From positions 32,873,453 to 32,937,452 of the forward strand of contig JAOANR010000014.1 in NCBI GenBank assembly GCA_030278955.1: DNA of 64,000 bases, read 5' to 3'. This stretch comes from Hygrophila difformis (lineage: Eukaryota > Streptophyta > Magnoliopsida > Lamiales > Acanthaceae). Positions 44,443 through 56,270 of the stretch are shown here, piece after piece. Each line of letters opens with the position of its first letter. Positions within the stretch are counted from its first letter, which is position 1. The notes beneath the pieces are model-generated. The model saw only the letters and a list, made by a program, of their open reading frames with translations, was not told where the DNA came from and made no database searches. The position numbers and the translations under genes were made by a program.

Positions 44443-45205
44443 GGTGCATTTGGTTGGAGAGATTTTAGATTACCAGTCGTAATGTGATTTTTGGGAATGT
44501 AAGATTACTGAGAATATGAGATTGCTGGGAATCTTTTTTTTTTTTTTTTGATGTTTTAAGATAATTGCATTTAGATAGATTGAGAATCTCGGATTTCCAG
44601 TTCAAATAAATTTACCATAATGTCCTTGAATTTCAATTAAACGAATGTTATAAATATATCATTTTGCTGTACAATAGAAATATTTAAGCCGATTTATTTT
44701 TTAAAATATTGAAAATTCTTTATATGTAATTTATTGTATGATAATTACTTATTTAATGTCTCTAAATCCTTATTATTTTTGTTGTATATAGAAGAAAAGT
44801 AAATTTTAAGAAAATATGAATATATATTACAATATGAGAATATATATGGTATATATATTAAAAAATATGTTTAAATAATTTAAAAATTTTCAATTGATTT
44901 TTAAAAAAATTAAATTTCATATATTTATCATTTTTTTAGAATACAAATATCTAAATTTATAAAATAAAATAAGTACAAGAGAGTATAAAAGTCAAATTAG
45001 TATAAAAATAGGTAAAGTGGATGTGGTAATCTAAGATTACCTGCCCTCCAGGTGGGAATCATATTCCTACATAAAACACTAACATTCCCACCTCGGTGGA
45101 AATGTGACATTCCCACATGAAACATGCCCCGAACCAAACATGGGCATGTTTCATTCCATACCCAAGATTTTCAGTGGAAATCTCAGATCCCCGAACCAAA
45201 CGCCC
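44443..45205. mobile_element. MITE-like element with GGGCGTTTGGTTCGGGG-type ends
   Basis: The left end GGTGCATTTGGTTGGAGAG is the near inverse of the right end CCCCGAACCAAACGCCC. Subterminal GAATGTAAGATTAC-like words recur in both orientations, and the interior is AT-rich and non-coding. No clear target duplication. Confidence 0.5.
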
Positions 45206-45244
45206 TGTGAGAGTGCTTCTAATAATAACAAATAAAACAATTGA

Positions 45245-45360
45245 GTTGTGTGGATGAGGACTTAGCTCAAGTGGTTAAATCCCTCAACTTCCAATGAAAG
45301 GTTGGAGTTTCGACTGTTGTATTTTAAAGCAGCCCAGTGTAGTATTTCAATTATAAATAT
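45245..45360 (+). repeat. tRNA-like (SINE-type) sequence
   Basis: GACTTAGCTCAAGTGGTTAA is a good Pol III A box (TAGCTCAAGTGG), but the B-box position (GAGTTTCGACTG) is degenerate. Probably a SINE or tRNA relic, not a functional tRNA: no cloverleaf could be drawn. Confidence 0.4.
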
Positions 45361-45450
45361 TACCATGTTGAACACATTAATAATTAGAAGACCATCCAGT
45401 GCCATAAATGTTGGCTAATAAAATGGTGGTAACATGTGCAAATACAATCC

Positions 45451-45593
45451 CTCAAATCTCCGTCCTCATCCCTTAAACAATGCGTTTACTCATCCACTGA
45501 ATCTTATAATGTAGTAGCATTTTAGCAATCACTCAAATCTCGTCCTCATCCCTTAAAACAGTGAGTTTACTCATCCGCTGAATCTTATAATGT
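45451..45593. repeat. Two-copy direct repeat, about 81 bp period
   Basis: Copies at 45451-45513 and 45532-45593 share CTCATCCCTTAAA, GTTTACTCATCC and TGAATCTTATAATGTA. Confidence 0.75.
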
Positions 45594-45749
45594 AAACCAT
45601 TCCCCTCACACGTGTTACCTTGGTAGTATTTTACTACTATTTGTCTTTTATCTAATTATATATTTTTAATTTGAAAAATTTTTATATTTCAAATTATACT
45701 TATAAAAAGTTATTATGAAATTTTATATTTTAAAATTAAATCCAATTAT

Positions 45750-45830
45750 GAAATCGAACTCCCAATCATAAGTGGCGAAGTTTCATAATGCTTGGAAGTT
45801 AATGAAATTACTACTAGACCAAGTCTCCAT
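45750..45830 (-). repeat. Second tRNA-like (SINE-type) sequence
   Basis: On the minus strand GACTTGGTCTAGTAGTAATT (A-box-like) is followed about 45 nt later by GGGAGTTCGATTTC (B-box-like), the order and spacing of a tRNA-derived SINE head. Confidence 0.4.
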
Positions 45831-45937
45831 CCCAATTGCACTATAATATGTTAATCAATAAACAATATTATCTATGAAAAAATACCAATAATACAATATA
45901 GATGGAGTATAAACAAATAATTTAAAGAAAACCGGTA

Positions 45938-46165
45938 CTCTCTCCGTCCGGCTATATACATTCCAATTGATTTTACACTGTTTATAGTGCTTGTTTGACT
46001 TAACTTTTTTTATTATAATTATATAAAAAAAATAATTAAGTGAGATTTTGTTGGATCCGTCTTTTCACATAATTTTAAAATATAATTTTTAGTTCTATAC
46101 ATTTTAAGATGTTAACGCTTAATAAACGCATTGAATTACATGTAAAAAAAAATGAGATAGAGGAG
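45938..46165. mobile_element. Stowaway-like MITE
   Basis: About 228 bp flanked by TA (45936-45937 and 46166-46167). The ends CTCTCTCCGTCCGG and GATAGAGGAG form an imperfect Stowaway-type inverted repeat. AT-rich and non-coding. Confidence 0.55.
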
Positions 46166-46167
46166 TA

Positions 46168-46545
46168 CTACATGAAGATTGATATCAACTAAACAAGCAT
46201 TCTCTTCCAGAATTTCCTTTCTATTTCTCAACTGCATTATATAAACACTACACAGCTTTTTGTAGCTAAAAAACATTACATAGCTTTTCTCATCACCAAA
46301 GCATTTTCTCTTTTCACATGGGCCATCAGTTCATTCAAATACTAAAACACTACTATACTACCAAATTCAAGGGTTCAAATTAAGAACAATTCAGAAAAAA
46401 ACAAATCCAAGTATTATTATATAGATCTAGCTATATTGTTTGTTTCCAGCAGCCGTAGCAATTCATCAATCCATGAACCCGATCCAATCCAGGCTACCTA
46501 CCGACCCAACGATTAAGTGTCGGTAAATGGTTGAACTAAATGATC
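46168..46545 (-). other. 3' flank of the HIPP gene
   Basis: Non-coding sequence downstream of the HIPP stop codon, presumably containing the 3' UTR. I could not fix a polyadenylation site. Confidence 0.4.
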
Positions 46546-48752
46546 TCACATCACAGAGCAACTCGAGGTGTTTTCATCGCTGAACATTGAATACTCATCC
46601 AACCGGGTGCCTGGCGGGGGAGGGTAAGGATACTGGTACGAAGGATGCGGTGGCATATAGTTAACAGCAGGCGGTGGCCGGGCATACATCATTGGCTGGA
46701 ATCTCTCGTTCCCATTGGCACGTTGCTGGTTCATCATCATTGCAGCAAGCTGTTGCTGCTGAAGAAACGGGTTTCCCCCTTGAGGCATTTGATCGCCTTG
46801 GAAGTGCCCTGCATCACCACCGCCAGCCATGGGCATGCCACGGACAGGCGGAAGGTTGCCCATGTGGCCCATTGGTCGATTCCCGAGTCCGTTCATGGCC
46901 ATCATGTTTTGCATTGTCATCCCTTGAGGCCCATTGTTCATTCCGCCGCCCCCTTTTTTAGCCCCATTAGGATTGAAGTTGCCATTCTTGTTTTGGTCAT
47001 GCTCGCTACTACCTCCGCCATTCTTGCCGCCCTTCGCACCACCTTGATTCTGGTTTCCACCAGTATTATTTCCATTCCCCCCTTTCTTGCCACCACCAGC
47101 ACCGTTTACGCCATGATTCATCTGAAGGGGTATGTTACCCCCTCCACCTCCACCTCCACCTCCCCCTCCCCCTCCCCCTCCTTTCTTAGCATTCATCATA
47201 TTCTGCATTTGTAAGATGTTAGCCATCTGTGCACCTCCTTGGCCACTGCCTATCATGGCCTTCATCTTATTCAAAGCGACATCATCCATCTCATCATCAT
47301 CGTCGTCATAATAATCATCATCTTCATCATCCCAATCATCATCACAATCATCGTCACTGAACCCATCATCCTCTGGCAAATCAAACTTGACATTTTTCTG
47401 ATTGTTCTGTTGGCCCTTCGGGGCCATCTTCATATCGTGCAATGCTTTCATCATTTGAAGCTGCTGCTGAAGCTGTGGAGTCATCGGCGGCATACCCCCT
47501 TTCGGCTGGTTATTATTTCCACCACCCCCACCCCCACCCCCACCCTTACCCTTTTGAGCATTTCCGTTATTATTAGTACCACCTTTTCCGTGGTCGATCT
47601 TCTGATTCTTTGACTGGTTTTGAAAATTCTGGGGGTTCGCCTTCGATGCACCCCATAGCTCAGCATGCTTGCCATTCTTGATAAGCTTCTTTATGATTTT
47701 AGAAGGGTCGATGCTGCCAGAAACCGTTACTTTCCCTTGATCAGAGTCGATTTTTATCGTGTACACACCTACACAAAAGGATTAGGCAAATCATTGATCC
47801 ACGAAGCCAAGCACAATTTTTTTTTTTTTTCCTTTCTAGAAAAGAAAATTTACAATTCTGTCAAATTCCCGAAATATTGTCACATCTCATCATACGAATC
47901 ACGTGGTTAAAATTAGATTTATGTATAGTCAACCCCGCGTTAGAGCACTGAGACAAAGAAACAACACTTGGTCCATATAATTGACCAAAAAAGTTACCTT
48001 TTTCATGATATGAATCCCAAAGATAGTCTTTGATCCATAAAATTTACCACATATGGAATAGAAACAACATAAGATCCACATATAGAAAAGCCATCCTCAT
48101 ATATATTGTTGAAATCAACAACATCCTTAAGGATTTAAACGAGTAGATGTCCAGCACGCTGTCTGCTTCTAAAAGAGCTTTTGTGTGTGTGTGTGTGTGT
48201 GTGTGTGAGTGAGAGAGAGAAAAATAGAGAGAGGGGGTGGGGGTGGGGGTGGGGGTGGGGATGGGGGGAGGGGGAAGGGGAGCAGGTAGGAAAAAGTAGA
48301 ATACCGTCAATCTTCTGCAATATCTTCTTGACTTTATCCTTGCAGCCATCACAATGTATATTCACTTTAAGAACACAAGTCTGCAAACACAAGCAAACCC
48401 AAAACAACAAATATATCCAAGTTAATTGCTAAAGCTCACATCTTTACACCTTAAAAGCCCAAACAAAAATCTAAGACCAAAGAAATTCAACAACACAGCA
48501 CTAACATCACAAGTGGAAATTAAATCACTGAATTTTATTTACATGGCAGAAAAGCACCTAAAACAAAATTAAAAAAAAAATGACAAATGAAAAACAAAAA
48601 TGGAAATCGAAAGCAGGATACAAGAATTGTAGAAAAATTGAGAAAATGTAGGCAAACACAGGTATAAGAGATTTATACAAACATCGCATTCACAAATAAG
48701 CAAGGAGGACAAGTTATACCTGGATCTTCAAGAACTCCTCTTTAGTACCCAT
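46546..48752 (-). CDS. Heavy-metal-associated isoprenylated plant protein (HIPP)
   Basis: Three exons on the minus strand: 48752-48720, 48380-48305 and 47768-46546, with GT-AG introns and continuous phase, giving 443 residues. Residues 1-36 come from exons 1 and 2 ([11 protein letters not shown], then [19 protein letters not shown]) and contain the metal-binding CDGC of the HMA domain at Cys21 and Cys24. The domain continues to about residue 76 ([16 protein letters not shown]). Gly/Asn-rich runs, an acidic block (about 168-197), a second poly-Gly run and a Met/Pro-rich tail follow. The protein ends in CSVM, a CaaX box for farnesylation (Cys440). HIPPs bind metals or act as metallochaperone-like and regulatory proteins at membranes or in the nucleus. 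The HMA-plus-Gly-rich layout resembles the larger HIPPs (for example the HIPP32-34 group); that subgroup is inference. This is the only fully intact host gene here. Confidence 0.93.
48183..48290. repeat. Compound microsatellite in HIPP intron 2
   Basis: A (TG)n run of about 12 units, then a GA stretch and (GGGGGT)n-type G runs (about 48234-48266), all within the second intron just 5' of the acceptor side on the plus strand. Likely length-polymorphic. Frames through it are repeat artefacts. Confidence 0.85.
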
Positions 48753-49506
48753 CTTCAGACAGCACACCCAGAATACAAGAAAGCAAGTGGATAAAATACA
48801 ATGGGCAAGATTAACTCACTCAGATCTGGGCAAAGAAACCACTAAATAACCAAAATGGACACTAAAATAGCAAGAGCAGAAATTAAGGCCTTTTTCGCAA
48901 GATTTGGGCTTTCCTACTAAAATCTGAACTTCCTTTGTTTCAGAATTTGAGCAAAATGGAAGAATGTGTTTGCATTAGGGAGGTACTGAAAAAGAGGGGA
49001 GGGTTGGGGGGGACAGTGTGAGTAGAAGGATAATGGCAAAACAAAGATGCAGAGTGCAGAGTGGTTAACATAAAGAGGAACACTCAATTCCAACTTTGGT
49101 TTTGGATATTTTATTTATTTATTGGAAAAAAATAAATAAAATAAACAATAAACCATCTTTTTTTCCGGTGAAGTATGATGGCCTGTGGTATTGTCAGATG
49201 AGAACTTTCATATGTATTGTAATAGTACTTTTAAAATAATTGAGGTTGGAATTTTTAGTGGAAAGATATAATGGCAATGTTTATTGATTGTTTGTTATTA
49301 CTCCACTTAGATGAAGGATTTAGGCATTATTTATGAATTATGGGAGTGGGTAGCTTGGCTTGACTGGTCAGATCAGCTCTAACCATGGTTTAGATAAAGA
49401 AATAATCTTAATACAAATATATTACTATAGTTACTATTTGCCATAAATGTGAGTTTTGTGGCTAGCAAGTCCCAGGTGTTGAGCACCAGGCTGCCGCTAT
49501 GAGTTA
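48753..49506 (-). promoter_or_regulatory. Upstream region of the HIPP gene
   Basis: The 5' UTR and promoter are expected here. I see a CT-rich stretch on the minus strand (about 48960-49030) but no definite TATA box or start site. The Mutator-like element begins 11 bp after the end of this stretch, at 49518. Confidence 0.35.
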
Positions 49507-49529
49507 GGCATGTCAACGGAAAAATGTAA

Positions 49530-49788
49530 TCCTCCGTCTTTTTTTTTTAAGTGTAACGTTTTAATTTTTTTTATTGTTCAATGTTGCACTTTGATTTTTA
49601 TTTTTCTTATAGTTATACAAGAAAAAAATATAACCAAGTGAGATCTTTGTGATTTTTTGTCTGATCTGTATTTTTAAATATCAAAGTTTTAGAATTTTAT
49701 TTATACCGAATATGAATTATTAATCATTTAAATGTGTGTTGTCATACGTACAAATGAGAAATGTTATACTTAAAAAAGGAGAAAGCAT
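49530..49788. mobile_element. Stowaway-like MITE inside the Mutator-like element
   Basis: The left end ATCCTCCGTC, then TTTAAGTGTAACGTTTT, is the approximate inverse of the right end AGAAATGTTATACTTAAAAA followed by AGGAGAAAGCAT. The interior is AT-rich. Exact ends and TA duplication are unclear. Confidence 0.45.
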
Positions 49789-49895
49789 CAAATAGCCATT
49801 TTTCTTTTCAAAAAATTCAAAAAAATATTTTTTTTCTATTTTTTGCCTCTATTGATCCTCTATGTTTATAAATAATATCCAAAATAGTCTCTTTT

Positions 49896-50251
49896 TGCTA
49901 TAGAAATAATGTTATATATATATATATATATGTGAGTATAAATTATATGTGTAATAATATGTTTGTTGTGTATATATATATAAGCTTGAAATTAGGAGTG
50001 GTAATGACTATAATTATCTTAAGAAAACAATAATGAACAAAAGAGCAAAGGTAGAGAAAATAGCAAGATGAGGAGATTGTATTAATTTCTATATCATCTC
50101 AATGAACAAACTCATCTATTTATAGTCAAATATAATCCACCTTGTATGACATTAAGAGCCACCTTATATGACATTAATAGCCACCATATTTTACTTTCTC
50201 ATCATAGCAAGACATTCAATATGCATGTTTTTAATGCATGTATCTAGAACA
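49896..50251 (-). repeat. 3' LTR of the second copia
   Basis: A 356-bp LTR with a (TA)n stretch. A TATA box, CTATAAATAG on the minus strand, lies at 50125-50116. The polypurine tract AGGGGGAGTG (minus) adjoins at 50252-50262. Confidence 0.9.
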
Positions 50252-50379
50252 CTCCCCCTGAATGTCTTGAATACAAAGAATATGCCTCGCTAAAACCTTA
50301 CTAGGAAAAAACCCTCTGGGAAAAAATCCAAGTTTGGAAAAAGAGTATATGATTCTTGTGTATTTACTTCTCCCCCTCA
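50252..50379 (-). other. 3' untranslated stretch and polypurine tract of the second copia
   Basis: Short non-coding stretch between the pol stop at 50380 and the 3' LTR. The minus strand carries purine runs, including the tract next to the LTR. Confidence 0.6.
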
Positions 50380-53300
50380 TCAGTTGAGATTCCTCAGTTG
50401 GTGCATCCCGATATGTTTCACCAATTTTTCGAATGTTGCTGTTGGTAGTGCCTTGGTAAATAAATCTGCAAGATTATCAGCTGAACGGATTTGTTGCACA
50501 TCTATTTCACCATATTTCTGTAGATCATGAGTGAAGAAAAATTTTGGTGAAATATGTTCCGTTCTATCTCCTTTAATATACCCTCCCTTCAATTGTGCTA
50601 TACAAGGCTGCATTATCCTCATATAAAACTGTTGGGGGTATTTTCTCTTCAGTAGTTATGCTACAATTTTTCAGTATATGGTGCATCAGAGATCGCAACC
50701 ATACACATTCTCGACTTGCTTCATGGATTGCTAAAATTTCAGCATGGTTTGAGGAAGTAGCAGTCAAAGTCTGCTTCATTGATCTCCATGAAATTGCAGT
50801 ACCACCGCATGTAAAAACATAGCCAGTTTGAGATTTGGCTTTATGCGGATCTGACAAATATCCAGCATCAGCAAAGCCGATTATTTCATGTCGAGAATTA
50901 TTTGGGTAAAATAACCCAAGATCAATAGTTCCTAGGAGATAGCGAAATATATGTTTAATTCCATTCCAATGTCGTTTTGTAGGAGATGAACTGAATCTCG
51001 CTAATAAATTTACTGCAAATGATATATCTGGTCTAGTGCAGTTTGCGAGATACATTAAAGCACCTATGGCACTTAAATATGGGACCTCTGGTTCAAGAAT
51101 TTGTTCACATTCCTCTTGTGGTCTAAACGGATCATTTTTTATATCAAGTGATCTTACGACCATTGGAGTACTCAATGGATGTGATTTATCCATATAAAAT
51201 CGCTTTAATACTCTCTGAGTATAAGCTGTCTGATGAACAAAAGTTCCATCATTTAAATATTCAATTTGCAGACCAAGGCATGATTTGGTTTTACCAAAAT
51301 CTTTAATTTCAAACTCCTTTTTCAGGTATTCAACAGCATTTTGAAGCTCCTCTGGAGTTCCAATCAAGTTGAGATCATCAACATAAACTGCAATAATTAC
51401 AAACCCTTGTCCATTTTTCTTAATGAAAATACATGGACAAATTGGGTCATTTGTATAACCCTCTTGTATCAATGACTCACTGAGTCGGTTATACCACATT
51501 CGCCCGGACTGTTTCAGTCCATATAGGGATTTTTGTAATTTAATGGAATACATATGTCTAGGATTTGATTCATATGTCTCTGACATTTTTAATCCTTCTG
51601 GGACCTTCATATAGATATCTGTATCTAAATTTCCATATAGATACGCATTAATAACATCCATTAATCTCATTTCAAGATTTTGATGGACCGCTAAACTGAT
51701 AAGATATCTAAATGTTATTCCATCCATTACAGGGGAATATGTTCCCTCATAATCAAATCCGGGTCTCTGTGAGAACCATTGGGCGACTAATCTCGCTTTG
51801 TATCTGACAATTTCATTTTTGTCATTTCTTTTTCGAACAAAGACCCATCTGTATCCAACTGGCTTTATACTTTCTGGTGTTTTGGCAATCGGTCCAAACA
51901 CATTTCGTCTAGCCAGGGAATCCAATTCAGATTGGATTGCATCTTTCCATTTTGGCCAATCTTTTCTTTTCCGACATTCATCAACCGAATTTGGTTCATG
52001 ATCCTCGTCATCATTTATGATGTCAAGTGCTATGTGGTACGAGAATACATTATCTATGATAATTGCATCTCGATTCCAAACATTTCTGCTTGTGACAAAA
52101 TTGATTGATATTTCATTATTTTCAAGTTCATTCTCCTCTGGAGCTGCAAGTTCCTGCTCATCTGGAGCTATTTGCTCTTCAAGAGCGTCTTTTTCCTCTA
52201 GAATATTTTCTGTAATTTTGTCACTTTCAATGATTTGTGATCCTCTTTTCTTTCGAGGATTTTTATCTTTGGAACCTGGTGGTCTACCACGCTTTAAGCG
52301 TGCAGTAGATTCATCTTTGGCACTTGTAATTGGTCCCTCTGGGACATTAATTTTGATTGGAACATTTGCTGCCGGTATATGAGATTTAGTTACTCTTTTA
52401 GAGTCGCATAATGTATCCGGCAATTGATTTGCAATACTCTGCAAATGTACAATTCTTTGTACTTCTAGTTCACAATCATTTGTACGAGGATCGAAGAAAT
52501 CTAATGGTGTTTTCCAGTTGATTTCTTTTTCTTTCTTTGGTTGATTTCTATCTCCCCCTAATGTCGGGAAATGAGATTCGTCAAAATGACAATCTTTGAA
52601 TTTCGCAGTAAATAAATCACTAGTTAATGGTTCGAGATATCGAATAATCGATGGTGATTCATACCCGACATATATTCCCAATCTACGTTGGGGACCCATC
52701 TTTGTGCGCTGAGGTGGTGCAATCGGGACATACACAGCGCAACCAAATATTCTGAGATGGGATATATTGGGTTCATGCCCAAATGTTAATTGTATAGGGG
52801 AGTATTCATGATAATGTGTCGGCCTTAACCTCACCAATTTTGCTGCATGTAATATTGCATGCCCCCAAGCTGTCAATGGCAATCCAGATCTCATTAATAA
52901 TGGTCTGGCAATTAATTGTAAACGCTTTATAAGCGATTCAGCAAGTCCATTCTGTGTATGGACATGAGCAACAGGATGTTCAACTGTTATGCCAATTGGC
53001 ATGCAATATTCATCAAACCTCTGGGATGAATATTCACCAGCATTATCCAATCGGATATTTTTTATTGTATAATCAGGGAACTGTGCTCGTAATTTAATAA
53101 TTTGAGCAAGTAATTTTGCAAACGCATGGTTACGAGATGATAATAATGATACATTGGACCATCGTGTTGATGCATCAATTAGCACCATAAAATATTTAAA
53201 TGGTCCACATGATGGATCTATAGGTCCACATATATCACCCTGAATTCTTTCAAGAAAACTGGGGCTTTCAGTTCCCACTTTCGTTGGTGAATGTTTGGAA

Positions 53301-54133
53301 ATCAATTTTCCTTGGGAGCAAGCAACACATATATAATCATTATGTTGCAGCAACTTTTGTCCCTTTAATGAATGACCATGACTATTTGTAATAATTCGCC
53401 TCATCATTGTAGAGCCAGGATGGCCTAGGCGATCATGCCATATCATATATTCATCATTAAGCCTATAGCTTCCAATAGACTTCTGGCCTATTTTGGGATG
53501 ATATATATTAGTGGGACTCTGGCCATTAATAAACCTCTGGTTTATTTAGGGAATATTAGACCTGTGGTCTAAGTGATAATTTTCAATTGTATTTATCTTT
53601 GAAAAATACAATCCAGAAGACAGAGCTGGTAATTTTTCCAATATATATTTCTTACCATGTGTGGTATTTGTAATTAATAAATATTCGACATTATCTGAAG
53701 TCGATGTCTCGAGATGATACCCATTTTCTCGGATATCTTTAAAACTTAATAAATTTCTTCGAGACTTGGGAGATAGGAGTGCATTTTTCACAATTAATTT
53801 TGTTCCCTTTGGGAAAATAAGGTTGGCTGTGCCAATTCCTTGTATAATATTTGCACTACCACATATTGTGTTTATATTTGTATCTCCCATTTTTAAATTG
53901 GAAAAATACCTTATGTCTTTTAGTATTGTGTGCGTTGAAGCACTATCAATAAGACATATATTATCACTTTTAAAATTCTCCATTTTGCTGGAATTAAAAC
54001 AAGATATAATTAATATTAAAACAAGATTTAACATAAGTGAAATATTACAATACAGAGACAATAAGATAGCACACATACAAAAGTAAAGACAGATACATAA
54101 GTTCAAAGCGTAATAAAAATAATAATACAACAT
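50380..54133 (-). pseudogene. Copia pol (protease, integrase, RT, RNase H) with one stop and one frameshift
   Basis: The protease is in the first segment (CLIDSASTHTILKD, with DSA at the active site). TAA at 53548-53546 interrupts the frame, which then continues unchanged into the integrase zinc region (WHDRLGHPG ... CVACSQGK). The DDE core follows (GDICGP, LDNAGEYSS, QNGLAESLIKR). After an Asp/Glu and KKRG-rich linker comes RT with GYRWVFVRK, KARLVAQWF, SLYGLKQSGRMWY and the catalytic YVDD. RNase H reads FADAGYLSDPHKAKSQTG, SSNHAEILAIHEA and YEDNAA. An extra T at about 50612-50608 shifts the frame, and the last 80 codons (IAQLKGGYIKGDRT) are in another frame. Confidence 0.9.
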
Positions 54134-54138
54134 AACAA

Positions 54139-55137
54139 TTAAACCAAATCATTATATAAATCTTCAACTTGAAATTCTGGGATATTGGGCATATTCTCCT
54201 CAGAATTCATTCTGTCAACATGGTTTGTTTCAACCACCCTTTTTCCTTTAAACCTCTGGGAATCTTGATAAAGTTTCACCCAATGATCTCTGGTACGACA
54301 ATTTTTGTACCAGTGCCCTTTTAGGCCGCATCTATCGCATTTTGCTTCTTCATAGTTCTGTTCTTGGACATCACCTCTGGTGTTGCCCTGATTCTGATTA
54401 CGTGTGTCTGTCGTGGGCCTAATGTAAACATTGTTGCAGAAATGATTTTTCCCACGGCCTCGGTTATACCCACGACCACGAGGTCTCTGACCCCGGCCAC
54501 GACTACGGCCACGACCACGACTGGAAGATTCAGTCACATGTGCCTCTGGCAATGGACTACTGCCAATTGGTCTCATTTCATGATTTTTTAATAATAAATC
54601 ATTATTCTTTTCAGCCAATAACAAAAACGTAATCAGATCAGAATATTCAGTGAAACCCTGTGCTCGGTATGTTTGCTGTAACACCGTATTGGAGGGGTGG
54701 AATGTAGAGAATGTCTTCTCTAGCATTTGTTTATCAGTAATTGTCTCACCACACAGTCTTAATTGTGATACGATATTAAACAGAGCAGAATTGTAATCAT
54801 TTACTGATTTAAAATCCTGGAATCGTAAGTGTGACCAGTCATACTGGGCTCGAGGGAGATTAATTGATCTTAAATGATCATATCTTTTTTCCAATTTCTC
54901 CCAGAGTTCAATTGGGTCTTTGACCGTTAAATACTGTGTTTTCAATCCCTCATCAAGATGATGGCGGATGAAAATCATAGCTTTCGCACGGTCTTGGTTT
55001 GAAGCCTGATTATCTTTTTCAATTATTTTTTCAAGACCCATTGATTCCAAATGGATTTCAACATCCATTTTCCAAGATAGATAATTATCTCCAGATACCA
55101 TCAGTGGTCTGAAATCCTACTTTGTCAAGTTAGCCAT
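54139..55137 (-). pseudogene. Copia gag, near full length, early stop
   Basis: The original start appears to be the ATG at 55137 (MANLTK), followed by TAG at 55119-55117. The frame then stays open from 55101 to 54139 (320 codons from an internal Met). It contains the DUF4219/UBN2-type motifs NYLSWKMDVEIHLESMG, FIRHHLDEGLKTQYL and NSALFNIVSQLRLCGE. An Arg-Gly repeat region and the zinc knuckle CDRCGLKGHWYKNC follow. Gag and pol are in different frames here. Translation from the internal Met might still give a usable capsid protein. Confidence 0.88.
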
Positions 55138-55214
55138 AATAGAATTATTGAAATACAAAATATTACCTCAAAGAAATTCCGGCAGGGCTCCGTTCGTAGC
55201 TCATGCTGATAACG
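55138..55214 (-). promoter_or_regulatory. Leader and probable primer site of the second copia
   Basis: Next to the 5' LTR the minus strand reads CGTTATCAGCATGAGCTACG. This is the place where the primer site should lie; sites of the TTATCAGCACGAG type are seen in many plant copia elements. I did not assign a tRNA. Confidence 0.5.
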
Positions 55215-55568
55215 TGCTATAGAAATAATGATATATATATATATGTGAGTATAAATTATATGTGTAATAAAATGTTTGTTGTGTATATATATATATATAA
55301 GCTTGAGCTTAGGAGTGGCAATGACTATAATTATCTTAAGAAAACAATAATGAACAAAAGAGCAAAGGTAGAGAAAATAGCAAGATGAGGAGATTGTATT
55401 AATTTCTATATCATCTCAATGAACAAACTCATCTATATATAGGCAAATATAATCCACCTTGTATGACATTAAGAGCCACCTTATATGACATTAATAGCCA
55501 CCATATTTTACTTTCTCATCATAGCAAGACATTCAATATGCATGTTTTCAATGCATGTATCTAGAACA
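55215..55568 (-). repeat. 5' LTR of the second copia
   Basis: A 354-bp copy of 49896-50251 with few differences. The TATA region reads CTATATATAG (55442-55433, minus). Confidence 0.9.
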
Positions 55569-56270
55569 TTTTTTTTTTTACTAATCTTGTATTTTTAGAT
55601 AATTAATTTCTTAATTATGTCTACATGAGATGTTTAAATTTTGACTATACATATAACATGCAATATTAATGAAATAATCAAATAAAACTGAAATCGATCA
55701 AATTAATTAAAAAAATAGTTAATTGAAAAACTTTAATTATAATAATATTAAATTAAATAATAAATTTGAAGATTTATTTGATGTGAGTAGATAATATTGC
55801 ATGTTATAATAATATTAATTATTATTTCATTTTTGGATATACAAGATTAGTTCGTTGAAAATATTAATTATGCATGTGGACATAATTAAGAAATTAATTA
55901 GTTAAAAATAAAAGATTAGTAAGAAAAAAAGACTATTTTGGATATTATTGTAAACGTAGAGGACCAATAGCGGCAAAAAATAAAAACATGACTATTTTAG
56001 ATTTTTTGAAAGGAAAACAACTATTGTTACATTTTTCCGGCATGTCAACTGTGGGGAGTACATTTTTCTTCCGTCATTTGATACGGAGTATATTGCATTT
56101 AAGTTTTTTGAGTGAACATTAACGAAAATGCATGTTCAAATAAGAAAATTGAGAAAAGCTACAAGATGAAGGGGGAAAGAATAATAAAATAAAAATCAAC
56201 AAGACAAGGCAAAAGCTAATGGCGCAAGAACCAAACTCACGCCATATCAACCACGATCAAGGTTCTAATA

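Larger units (their letters stand above)
49896..55568 (-). mobile_element. Second Ty1/copia element, nearly intact
   Basis: Bounded by 356-bp and 354-bp LTRs, TGCTATAG...TAGAACA, at 49896-50251 and 55215-55568. The flanking bases are T-runs (CTTTT and TTTTT), so the 5-bp duplication cannot be read confidently. Gag has its own frame and pol is one long frame broken only by one stop and one frameshift, so this is a recent copy. It inserted into the left arm of the Mutator-like fold-back element. Confidence 0.9.
49518..56038. mobile_element. Fold-back, Mutator-like MITE with an 11-bp duplication, interrupted twice
   Basis: GGCATGTCAAC is perfectly duplicated at 49507-49517 and 56039-56049. The enclosed ends are GGAAAAATGTAA and TTACATTTTTCC. 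Long inverted arms run inward: ATAATATCCAAAATAGTCT and TTACTAATCTTGTATTTTTA on the left recur inverted at 55930-55960 and 55900-55925 on the right. A Stowaway-like MITE lies near the left end, and a copia element (49896-55568) splits the left arm. Without these the element is roughly 0.6 kb and non-coding. Long terminal inverted repeats with 9-11 bp duplications are typical of Mutator-like elements. Confidence 0.68.

Noticed and set aside
45245..45360. Functional tRNA gene
   Set aside because: Good A box but the B box is degenerate and no cloverleaf or acceptor stem could be drawn.
46645..47214. 189-codon plus-strand frame opposite the HIPP exon 3
   Set aside because: Antisense shadow of low-complexity Gly/Asp codons; His/Ser/Thr-rich with no motif, while the HIPP reading has a domain, introns and a CaaX end.
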